Shown here piece after piece: positions 38,229-46,082 of a stretch of DNA of 64,000 bases (positions are counted from its first letter, which is position 1; the number at the start of each line of letters is the position of its first letter). The translations under genes and the position numbers were made by a program. Below the pieces are notes generated by a model. The model made no database searches. It had not been told where the DNA came from and worked only from the letters and a program-made list of their open reading frames with translations. The stretch covers positions 1,353,738 through 1,417,737 of the forward strand of contig DS999405.1 of the NCBI GenBank assembly GCA_000158155.1, written 5' to 3'. This DNA is from a gamma proteobacterium NOR5-3. GTDB taxonomy: Bacteria; Pseudomonadota; Gammaproteobacteria; Pseudomonadales; Halieaceae.

Positions 38229-39788
38229 TTAGACGCGCGATAGTCCGTAGCGGTTAATTTTATCGATAAGTTCACGATTGGGCGGGAGCGCAGCGAGCAT
38301 TTTTTGCGTCTCTCGGGCGTTCTCAGCAAACAGGTTCTGAGCGCGTTTATGCGCGGCGGGATCAGCTTGGGCTATCCCCGCTGCGCCCTCAGAGTGAAAG
38401 TTCATGCCATAGAGCACGTACTGGTAGCTGGCGGTAGAAAACAACTCATCCACCTGTGCCTGATCCCCATGCCAGGGACAATGATACCCCCACAAAACAA
38501 GCGAGTCGCGCAACCGAGCAGGAATCGATTCTGGATCGCGGTGATCCCGCCAGTACGGCGAATCTTCACGTTCACTCAATACGTAGTGCAGTTTCAGGAA
38601 CTCCATGATGCGCTCCCAATGGGCGCCGAACCTCACGTTGAATCGATCAGCGACTATATTCATGACCTCACGATCCGGCGGCATAAGCTCAGCCAGCATT
38701 TTTGCAGACAGCTCTATCATCACCAGCGCACTGGCCTCCAATGGCTCCACAAAACCGGCAGAGAGACCAATCGCCACGCAGTTGCGGTGCCAGAAACGCT
38801 CCCGGTAGCCCGGGCGAAAACTGATCTTTCGCGGAGCACAGCTTTGACTAAATTCAAGGCCTGAAGTCTCCGCGAGATAGTCACGCAAAACCTGCTCGGC
38901 CCGCTCATCGCTGGTGTAACGACTGGAGTAGGTGTAACCCGTGCCTCGGCGGGTCGGTAGAGCGATATCCCAAATCCACCCTGCTTCCTTTGCCGTGGAT
39001 ACCGTGGCCGAAGCAACAGGCTCGGACTCATCGGTTCGCGGGACCTGCACTGCAAGCGCGCTATCGTTAAAGAGCAGGTGAGACATGTCTTTAAAGTCTA
39101 TACCGTAGTGCTCTGAGAGCAGTAACGAGCGCATCCCGGTACAGTCAACAAACAGATCGCCTGTGACCACCCGACCGGTAGTAGTATGCAAAGCACAGAT
39201 ATCACCGGTCTCGTCGTTCTCAATTGAGTCGACATTCTCCAACAGATGCTCCACCCCTAAACGATTCACACAGTGCTGCTGAAGAAGCACGGCGAACTTG
39301 CCGGCATCCAAGTGGTAACCGTAGTTCAGATTACTGGCATATTCGGGGGTGACGATCTGCTTGGGGCCCAGGGCCTGTTTGCAGACCTGCGCCTGCGGCG
39401 ACACGGCATCACAAAACGGAACCTGCTTACGCACAGCCTGCCAGTGCCGCGCCAGATTGATATCTGAAAATCCCCGGGGAGGGGTGAACGGATGGTAGTA
39501 ACTCTCGCTCCCGCCCTGCAGCCAACCCACAAAATGCGTGCCCTGCTTAAAGCTCGCATCACAGGACTTAAGAAATTCTGTCTCGGAGATCCCCATGCGG
39601 ATCAAACTACTGCGCATGGTGGGCCAGGTGCCCTCTCCCACCCCAATGGGGCTCACATCGGGTGACTCCACCAGGCGCACGCGATTAGGTGACCCCGCGC
39701 GACGAAGCTCGGCGGCTAGTAGTCCAGCCGTGAGCCAACCAGCACTTCCTCCGCCGACAATGACAACTGTTTGAATGGCCTTGGCCAT
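38229..39788 (-). CDS. flavin-dependent tryptophan-halogenase family protein (B)
   Basis: 519-aa paralogue of halogenase A. FAD motif GGGSAG at 12-17; catalytic lysine K81 in ASFKQGT; E351 in EPLEASA corresponds to the catalytic glutamate, followed by Ala then Ser. The WxWxIP motif is changed to WIWDIA at 271-276, losing the proline. I chose ATG 39788, which has a GGGA site 6 bp upstream; an in-frame TTG at 39812 would add 8 residues. First gene after the receptor, 24 bp before SapC. It may have a different substrate or no halogenase activity. Confidence 0.88.
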   Translation of the reverse strand: MAKAIQTVVIVGGGSAGWLTAGLLAAELRRAGSPNRVRLVESPDVSPIGVGEGTWPTMRSSLIRMGISETEFLKSCDASFKQGTHFVGWLQGGSESYYHPFTPPRGFSDINLARHWQAVRKQVPFCDAVSPQAQVCKQALGPKQIVTPEYASNLNYGYHLDAGKFAVLLQQHCVNRLGVEHLLENVDSIENDETGDICALHTTTGRVVTGDLFVDCTGMRSLLLSEHYGIDFKDMSHLLFNDSALAVQVPRTDESEPVASATVSTAKEAGWIWDIALPTRRGTGYTYSSRYTSDERAEQVLRDYLAETSGLEFSQSCAPRKISFRPGYRERFWHRNCVAIGLSAGFVEPLEASALVMIELSAKMLAELMPPDREVMNIVADRFNVRFGAHWERIMEFLKLHYVLSEREDSPYWRDHRDPESIPARLRDSLVLWGYHCPWHGDQAQVDELFSTASYQYVLYGMNFHSEGAAGIAQADPAAHKRAQNLFAENARETQKMLAALPPNRELIDKINRYGLSRV

Positions 39789-39827
39789 AGCTGTTCCCGT
39801 CAATGAATCCAATGGCCCTAGTATAGA

Positions 39828-39859
39828 AAAACCGCCACTACTAATGCAGTGGCGGTTTT
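39828..39859 (-). terminator. strong terminator-type hairpin after the TonB receptor gene
   Basis: Twelve-bp perfect stem: AAAACCGCCACT (39828-39839) with AGTGGCGGTTTT (39848-39859), 8-nt loop. In the minus-strand direction the stem ends in a run of five T. It stands between the receptor stop (39898) and halogenase B start (39788), so it should end or strongly reduce transcription from the receptor into the enzyme genes. Confidence 0.85.
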
Positions 39860-39863
39860 CAGA

Positions 39864-39885
39864 ATAAGCGCACGAAGGCGCTTAT
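39864..39885 (-). terminator. second hairpin directly after the TonB receptor stop
   Basis: Perfect 8-bp stem ATAAGCGC (39864-39871) with GCGCTTAT (39878-39885), 6-nt loop, no T-run. It lies 12 bp after the receptor stop and 5 bp before the strong hairpin; it may protect the receptor mRNA end. Confidence 0.6.
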
Positions 39886-39897
39886 AGAACCAGGCCG

Positions 39898-42800
39898 CTA
39901 GAAGTTAGCGCGGAAGCCCAGTGCCCAACGTGCTCCGGTTTGACCCGCCTGCAGAAGATCCAAAGGCGATCTGCCACGCTCTCGGAAGGTTTCGTCAGTG
40001 ACGTTCACACCTTCGAAGAAGGCAATGTATTGATCCTCGCCGCCGAATCGATAGCTGGCACGAACATCCCACTGGCCATACTCTTCTGTATAACGCGGCT
40101 GCGCACCAAAGGAGTCTGTGCCGATTCCGCCAAGGAACTCATCGCGCCAGTTGTACGCCAATCGAACCTCGATGCCGTTCTTATCGTAGAAGCCCACAAA
40201 GTTTGCAGAGTCACTCAAACCCAACAGAGCGAACTGAGCCTCTTCCTCAGGCCTAATAAGGTTGTTGTAGCCTACGTCGCCGTCAACAATGGTGTAGTTA
40301 ACAATTACACCGAAGCCCGTATCCCAAAAGGCATGCTGGATCGCAAACTCCCAGCCGTCAATCGAAGCTTCTTCCTGATTCGATGGTACCTGCACACGGA
40401 AGTCCATGGGACTATTGCCCGTAGTACCGGTAATGATCTGGTTAGCTACATCAACAGATGGGTCATTCGGGAAGTTATTGAAGATGTATTGGCGAACTTC
40501 ATCCGATGTTGCCGCACCGGCGGCTCGCGCCTGAGCTGCAAGACCACCGTCCGTTGGGTCACCCAGATCCGGGAACAACTCAACGCCGGTATTGAAGGAG
40601 TTGCCCAGGAAGTTCTCTACGTCCTTCTTGAAGTAACCGATGGCAACGTAACTCGTCTCGCCGTAATACCACTCCAAAGATAGATCAATATTGGTAGACT
40701 CCAATGGCAACAAGCCAGGATCACCCGAGAAGCCGTCACAGCCCCCACCAGGCACACAGCCACCCACTGTTAAACCACCCTGAATATCGGTATACCCGGG
40801 CCGCGACATGGTCTCACTCCAGGACGCTCGGAACAGTACATCCTGCATAAACTCGATATTGAAATCGATGTTAGGCAGGAAGTTGTCGTAGGAACCCGTG
40901 AGGCTTGTGAAATCCTGCACCGCGACACCGTTGGCATCCAGAAGGGTCACAGCAGTCAACTCGTTGGCGGTAATCCAGTCAAAGCGATCAACCACCGGCA
41001 CCAGTGCCTGGGAAGCCACGTCCGTGTCTTCGTAGCGCATCCCAAGGTTTAAGTTAACCGGCATATCACCCCATTCCAGATCAAAATCGACCTGAACATA
41101 GGCCGCGGTCTGCTCTTCCTGAGTCCGCTGGTCACGAGTCCAGGCTGTGGAGGGACAGAAGCCATCCCCACAATCACCGGGTATGGTGCTGGCGTTACTT
41201 ACAGTCACGCCCTGGGCTTCGAGTTCTCGAGCGCGATCAATCAGCTCATTAGTATCCCAGGTGAATAGCTGCGTGAAGCGACGATCATCACCGGCGTTGC
41301 CAAAGTCATCAAACCAATCGGCCATTGATGAGGGCGACAACAAGTCCGCAATATCTCCCGGCGCTCCAATACCCCCCCAGGTATCACGCTGGGTTGTAGC
41401 GGACTGAGAGGTGTTGTCAACCTCTGTGGTCTGAACCCCGAAGTTGATGGTCGTGAAGTCGTTGAAATCAAACTTACCGGCAATTTTGGCTTGCTCGATG
41501 TTCATCTCGTTAGCTTCGTTGGTAAATACGCTACCACCGATGAGCATATCGTTTGGCGACAGGGGCCGGTCATCCAGCAGCCCAACCGACATAATGGGAA
41601 GATCTGTGGCAAAGAATCCACTTGCTGACGTACGACGAGCGGTCGTGATCGCCAGAGACATACTGCTTCCAAACTCACCGTTTGGCGTGCGCTCTGCCGA
41701 CGAATCGTGGTAATCGAACTCCAATGACAAGCGATCGGAGACATCCCATACGGCATTGAAACCTATGGAAAGGTTCTCTGACTTGGTGGAGTCCACACCG
41801 ACGCCCATGGGGTTATCCGAAGGATTGCCGTAAAACTCGGTGTACTCAATGGGTCCGGCAACCGGGCCATCGGTCCACTCAGTCTGACGCGCCGCCGCGT
41901 CTGCGAGAGAGAACCAAGCAGAGTAGTCGTTAAAAGACCGCTCGATTTCCTGCGTTGAGTAGATCACGTCCAGGGTCGTGGTGATCGTCTCGGTCGGTGC
42001 CCATTGCAACGTCAGGTTTCCGTTAATACGCTCGCGGTCGAAGCTCTCGCGCACGTACTGGAGCTGCTGTGGCAGCGAATACAATTCGGCATTGTCAGTG
42101 GTGCGATTGACCTGGTTAGGATCTGACGGAGGTGCGATTCCGGGCCAGGTGTCGTTAGCATCGCCAAATCCCGCCCAGCTACAGCAAGATGCATCGCCTC
42201 GCAAAGGTATCCAGCCGCGAACCTTGGCTGAATCCACACCCTGGTTACGCTCTTGGTAGCTTCCGGCCAGTGCTATACCGAAGGTACCGTCAGCAAAAGT
42301 CTGCGCAAACAAGCCCGACAGCTCTGGCGTCAGGTCGTCTCCATCCACAGAATCTGCCGAGGTGTCGTGAACCGCCTTACCGCCCAAAGTAAAGATACGG
42401 TCTTCGCGCATCTCCAGAGGCCGTTGCGTCTTGATGTTGATGGTAGAACCGATGCCGCCGGTAGGCAGCTCAGCGCGGCTGGTCTTGTAGACCTCTACGC
42501 CCGCTACACCCTCGGACGCGATGTCCGCAAAATCGAAGGAGCGCGACAGGTTCTGGTGAGTTGGCATCTGGCGACCATTTACCGTCACCAGGTTGTATTG
42601 TGGGCCAAAACCACGAACGGTCACCTTGCTGCCCTCGCCCCGGGTACGGTCAATAGAGACACCGGTGATACGCTGGAGTGACTCAGCCAGGTTGGTATCG
42701 GGCATGGCGCCGATGTCCTCAGCAGAGATCGCGTCTACAACACCCTCGGAGTATCGTTTAATGTCAGCGGAAGCCTCAAGGCTCGCTCTGATACCTACCA

Positions 42801-42930
42801 CAACTACCTCTTCGAGTGGCCCGGGATTCGCTTGCTCCTGCGATATCGCGGCAGTTGGTGCAAGCAGCGTACCGACAGCCATTGCAACAGCTGTTGCAAG
42901 CGGGTTTTTTCTGAGAGTTTTGTTCGCCAT
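39898..42930 (-). CDS. TonB-dependent outer-membrane receptor
   Basis: 1010-aa outer-membrane ligand-gated importer. Signal peptide about 1-30 (ending AAISQE), TonB box EEVVVVG near 40-46, plug domain with LAESLQRITGVSIDRTRGEG near 81-100 and NGRQMPTHQN, then the 22-strand barrel ending in the terminal aromatic signature WALGFRANF. The length and plug style match the proteobacterial TonB-receptor clade linked to SapC and tryptophan halogenases. Substrate unknown; sugars, peptides or aromatic compounds are possible. It leads the cluster on the minus strand and is separated from it by two hairpins. Confidence 0.95.
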   Translation of the reverse strand: MANKTLRKNPLATAVAMAVGTLLAPTAAISQEQANPGPLEEVVVVGIRASLEASADIKRYSEGVVDAISAEDIGAMPDTNLAESLQRITGVSIDRTRGEGSKVTVRGFGPQYNLVTVNGRQMPTHQNLSRSFDFADIASEGVAGVEVYKTSRAELPTGGIGSTINIKTQRPLEMREDRIFTLGGKAVHDTSADSVDGDDLTPELSGLFAQTFADGTFGIALAGSYQERNQGVDSAKVRGWIPLRGDASCCSWAGFGDANDTWPGIAPPSDPNQVNRTTDNAELYSLPQQLQYVRESFDRERINGNLTLQWAPTETITTTLDVIYSTQEIERSFNDYSAWFSLADAAARQTEWTDGPVAGPIEYTEFYGNPSDNPMGVGVDSTKSENLSIGFNAVWDVSDRLSLEFDYHDSSAERTPNGEFGSSMSLAITTARRTSASGFFATDLPIMSVGLLDDRPLSPNDMLIGGSVFTNEANEMNIEQAKIAGKFDFNDFTTINFGVQTTEVDNTSQSATTQRDTWGGIGAPGDIADLLSPSSMADWFDDFGNAGDDRRFTQLFTWDTNELIDRARELEAQGVTVSNASTIPGDCGDGFCPSTAWTRDQRTQEEQTAAYVQVDFDLEWGDMPVNLNLGMRYEDTDVASQALVPVVDRFDWITANELTAVTLLDANGVAVQDFTSLTGSYDNFLPNIDFNIEFMQDVLFRASWSETMSRPGYTDIQGGLTVGGCVPGGGCDGFSGDPGLLPLESTNIDLSLEWYYGETSYVAIGYFKKDVENFLGNSFNTGVELFPDLGDPTDGGLAAQARAAGAATSDEVRQYIFNNFPNDPSVDVANQIITGTTGNSPMDFRVQVPSNQEEASIDGWEFAIQHAFWDTGFGVIVNYTIVDGDVGYNNLIRPEEEAQFALLGLSDSANFVGFYDKNGIEVRLAYNWRDEFLGGIGTDSFGAQPRYTEEYGQWDVRASYRFGGEDQYIAFFEGVNVTDETFRERGRSPLDLLQAGQTGARWALGFRANF

Positions 42931-43516
42931 AGAGGTGCCCTTAGCTTTATAGATACGTGAAGTAGCGTTGACTTAAATGAGACAAAATTGGCTGTGCCGC
43001 CCGCGACCGCTGCGACAATTCATACACATAACGGATGTGAGTAAAAATCCTGGGAAACTCAATACTTGAAAACGAGCACAGGAGTGCCCGTACCCTGTTT
43101 TGGATAGCGCTGTCATCTGTCTGCAGAACTGTGGATGCTCTACTCATTAATTATAGTTATAGCTGCCTGTTTATCGTTATATAGGGTCTGTGGTTAGCGT
43201 CTTTGCGCTACCTCCAAACCTCAGACTTCTTGTTAATTCCTGTTAAAGCCGCTTCGTTCCCTACCTCACTTCGCCTGTTTACCGTGGAAATACACTACCG
43301 GACTTGTAGCAACACTGCTTCATAGCGACTTCGAAGACCTTTAACGATTGAGACACTACCCGTCAGCGGAAGCCACTTTCCATGCATTTACGCTGAATGG
43401 GACCCAGAAAGCGTCAAGATGGACACCCCACAAATAAATCAATTCCAACATCGATAGCCTCGACAACGGCCACCCGTGTAAAGAGTGTTGCCCGACGCCC
43501 GCATCGACGCGGCTGA
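42931..43516. other. 586-bp region upstream of the TonB receptor, no gene
   Basis: No open frame with a ribosome binding site is seen. On the minus strand a perfect -10 hexamer TATAAT lies at 43155-43150, about 220 bp before the receptor start, without a good -35; a TATAAA lies at 42951-42946, too close for a normal leader. The A+T-rich stretch near 43140-43190 is the likely promoter zone, giving a leader of about 210 nt. A small hairpin (TAGCG/CGCTA) sits at 43195-43210. The part near 43440-43516 follows the cytochrome gene and shows no convincing terminator. Confidence 0.4.
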
Positions 43517-44761
43517 TTAACGCTGCCTCGCCACCTGCTCCAGCGTCACTGCACCGGCCTCATGACCCCAGGCACTGCGCATATAGCTAAGCAATGCCGC
43601 TACCTGCTCATCGCTCAATTTATTGGCGTAGGATTCCATGCGCTTCCAGCCCCTGCCCTGCCACTCGGGCGATGGCGCGGTCTCCGGCAGCTGCGCGCCG
43701 TACAGGGTAATGTTAATAAGCGTCGAAGGATCCGCATCCAACACAACAGGACTACCGAGCACTGGTGGCCCCGTTTCAGCAGAGCCCTCCCCCGTAGGCA
43801 GATGACAGGTGCCGCAATGAATATCGTATTGCAGGGAACCGGCGCGCAAGACAGCGTCATCAGCTGGCCCGGCACTCGCCTGAGCGTTGGCGGGCAAGCT
43901 TTTTAAGTAGGTGGCCACCGCATCCACATCGGTTTGCGACAGATGTCGCGTGCTGTTGACCACGACATTGTTCATGGGGCCAAACACGCCCGCGCGCTCA
44001 TTAAAACCAAGCTTCAGGTATTGAGCGATGTCTTCATGGGACCACATGGCCAATCCACTATTGTCGGAGGTCAGGTTTGAAGCAGACCAGACGGATGCCT
44101 TGCCTTCAACTCGCTCCGTATAGGCGCTTCCGGTCATGGCAAGCTCAGCGTCTTTTGCGCCAAGGAAGTTACGGGGCGTATGACACTCGCTGCAGTGGCC
44201 CAACCCCTCTACCAGATAGGCCCCTCGGTTCCACTCGGCCGATTGTGCCGTCTGAGGCTCATAACGGCCTTGTGTGAAGTACAGGGTCTTCCAAAGCCCC
44301 AGAGCCCATCTCTGGTCGTAGGGAAAACTCAGCTCATTTTCCGGCGGCGTGTACCTCACAGGCGTCACCGTTTTAAGGTAGGCGTAAATCGCCGCAATAT
44401 CCTCGTCAGAGACCTTGGTAAACGAGGTATAGGGAAAAACCGGATACAGGTGTGTGCCGTCGGGACGCTCACCCCGCCTCATGGCCCCGGTGAACGCCTC
44501 CAGACTCCAGCTTCCGATACCCGTTTCTGTGTCGGGAGTGATGTTTGTGGAGTACAGCGTCCCGAAGTCAGTTTCGAAGGCGAGACCACCGGCGAGCGCC
44601 GCTCCACCTTCCGTGGTGTGGCAGCTGACGCAGTTACCCGCCGCGCTTAAGTATTTTCCCTTGCTCTGCAGTTCAGACAGTGCCGCCTCATCAGCAGCGG
44701 GGGCCAACTGAGCGAAGCTCAGACCAAGAAACGCCGCCAGCGCGGCACTAGCCGTCTTCAA
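43517..44761 (-). CDS. exported triheme cytochrome c
   Basis: 414-aa periplasmic cytochrome with three CxxCH haem sites: C44-H48 (CVSCH), C190-H194 (CSECH) and C316-H320 (CGTCH). The architecture matches the cytochrome subunit of membrane-bound alcohol/gluconate/sugar dehydrogenases. I start it at TTG 44761, which overlaps the HiPIP stop as TTGA, has GGAG nine bases upstream and gives a normal signal peptide ([17 protein letters not shown]...); a TTG at 44785 would add eight residues. It probably passes electrons from a periplasmic oxidation to the respiratory chain. Last gene of the seven-gene operon. Confidence 0.9.
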   Translation of the reverse strand: MKTASAALAAFLGLSFAQLAPAADEAALSELQSKGKYLSAAGNCVSCHTTEGGAALAGGLAFETDFGTLYSTNITPDTETGIGSWSLEAFTGAMRRGERPDGTHLYPVFPYTSFTKVSDEDIAAIYAYLKTVTPVRYTPPENELSFPYDQRWALGLWKTLYFTQGRYEPQTAQSAEWNRGAYLVEGLGHCSECHTPRNFLGAKDAELAMTGSAYTERVEGKASVWSASNLTSDNSGLAMWSHEDIAQYLKLGFNERAGVFGPMNNVVVNSTRHLSQTDVDAVATYLKSLPANAQASAGPADDAVLRAGSLQYDIHCGTCHLPTGEGSAETGPPVLGSPVVLDADPSTLINITLYGAQLPETAPSPEWQGRGWKRMESYANKLSDEQVAALLSYMRSAWGHEAGAVTLEQVARQR

Positions 44762-45090
44762 GAGTCCACACTCCAGGAATCGCAATGCCCTTGGGGATTC
44801 ACCGGTTCACCGGAAAACATTTCGCAGGTTCCACAGCCGTCAGTGCCGTCTTTTGCCACATGAAAGAATTCGCAAGCCGCGCAGGTTTTAGCAGGATCTG
44901 AAGATATCTCGGTGTATTTAAGCGTGCGTCGAACGCTCTCCTGAGCCGAGCTCATGCTGGCCGGATCGGCACAGACCAGTGAATCACCACTGTCGCTTTC
45001 GCAGGCAGCCAACGCTGCAACAGCGCCCCCAAGCATGGGTAGCTGCAGGCCTCGTAAAAGCACCGTTCGGCGAGAGAGTTTCTTGTCCAT
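44758..45090 (-). CDS. high-potential iron-sulfur protein (HiPIP), Tat lipoprotein
   Basis: 110-aa electron carrier. The four cubane-cluster cysteines are C70 and C73 (TCAACEFF), C89 (GTCEMFSG) and C103 (GHCDSW), in HiPIP spacing; C86 is an extra cysteine. The N-terminus has a twin-arginine motif SRRTVLLRG at 6-14 and a lipobox LAAC (C30), so the folded protein should be exported by Tat and anchored by lipid. ATG 45090 has an AGGGG site. HiPIPs donate single electrons in the periplasm, here most simply to or from the adjoining triheme cytochrome. Confidence 0.92.
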   Translation of the reverse strand: MDKKLSRRTVLLRGLQLPMLGGAVAALAACESDSGDSLVCADPASMSSAQESVRRTLKYTEISSDPAKTCAACEFFHVAKDGTDGCGTCEMFSGEPVNPQGHCDSWSVDS

Positions 45091-45180
45091 GTCTAACCCC
45101 TGTTGAGAATTTGGCACGCAGTGCGACTCACACACCGCAATTAGTATAAATAGATTGAAGTGTGGTGACTCCAGAACAGA

Positions 45181-46026
45181 TTAGCGACCGGCGGCAAGCT
45201 TACCCAATCGAATAGCTTCGTTTGAGTCGGGTCCGTAGGCCAGCAAACCCAGGAAGCCCTGCTCTACGCGGCCCACCACTGATTCCGGACTCACGGTCGT
45301 GAGGTTCGGCTTACCCACTCGCTTGCTCGCTGCAAGGACCTGCATATTGATCACCTCAGCGGCCTCTCTGTCGCCACCCAGGGCACTAGTGAGGCTACCG
45401 ATGCCACACACCAGAGCGCTAAAACCCTGGATATTCGCAATTTCTTCGAGCTCGGCGAACACGTCCGGGTCTTCGATAATCAGCATTGCAACGATGTCAC
45501 CATCCGGATTAGCTGGCGACCACACATTGACACCTTCAAAGAACGATATTGCCGTGCGCGCCTCATCGGCACTCATGACATGCGGAATCACCACACCATT
45601 GGCACCCATGGCCAGAAGCTCTTTGACGCGCTCTCGAGCCGCATCTTCACCATCGACAGAAATAGGGGGAATACGAACCAGCAAAGGCAGTGCCTTGTCC
45701 GACCCTGCGATGCCCGCGGCTACATCTCGAGCAGAGTTGGCATCGTAGTGTTGCTCCAAACTCAGAAAAGCAAAATCAAGCAAGACATTTGCGGCAAGGT
45801 CCAGGCCAGTTTGCACGCTATAGGGAGGAGGCGCGGTTTGGTCACCCTCTGCCTGCGCATGCTGAGTCACGTATTGTCCAAAAGCCGGCTGACCCGACTC
45901 CCACAGCTCGATGAGACTACGATCACCCACCGTCTGCGAGCTGCCTTGTTCCGCAACACTGGAAATAGATGCAAAAGAACACAGCGCACACGCCACTGCC
46001 GTGAGAAAAACCTGCCGACCCTTCAT
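45181..46026 (-). CDS. exported HpcH/HpaI aldolase-like protein with altered active site
   Basis: 281-aa protein with the TIM-barrel fold of HpcH/HpaI class II aldolases but with a Sec signal peptide (about 1-25), unlike the cytoplasmic enzymes. R118 (LLVRIP) and metal-ligand E185 (IIEDPD) correspond to HpaI R70 and E149, and H93 (EQH) to H45. The metal-binding aspartate of GPADLS is replaced by serine in GIGSLT (S211), and the usual IDGEH segment reads LSLEQH. It may be a non-catalytic or repurposed member. AGGAG ribosome binding site. Fifth gene of the operon. Confidence 0.82.
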   Translation of the reverse strand: MKGRQVFLTAVACALCSFASISSVAEQGSSQTVGDRSLIELWESGQPAFGQYVTQHAQAEGDQTAPPPYSVQTGLDLAANVLLDFAFLSLEQHYDANSARDVAAGIAGSDKALPLLVRIPPISVDGEDAARERVKELLAMGANGVVIPHVMSADEARTAISFFEGVNVWSPANPDGDIVAMLIIEDPDVFAELEEIANIQGFSALVCGIGSLTSALGGDREAAEVINMQVLAASKRVGKPNLTTVSPESVVGRVEQGFLGLLAYGPDSNEAIRLGKLAAGR

Positions 46027-46082
46027 AAACTGCTCCTGGAGGCCCTAAGGCCAGCTTTTGCCAAGCCGGCAAATAGTGTGTT

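Noticed and set aside
39940-40683. 247-codon plus-strand frame inside the TonB receptor
   Set aside because: Antisense shadow; the receptor frame has full domain support.
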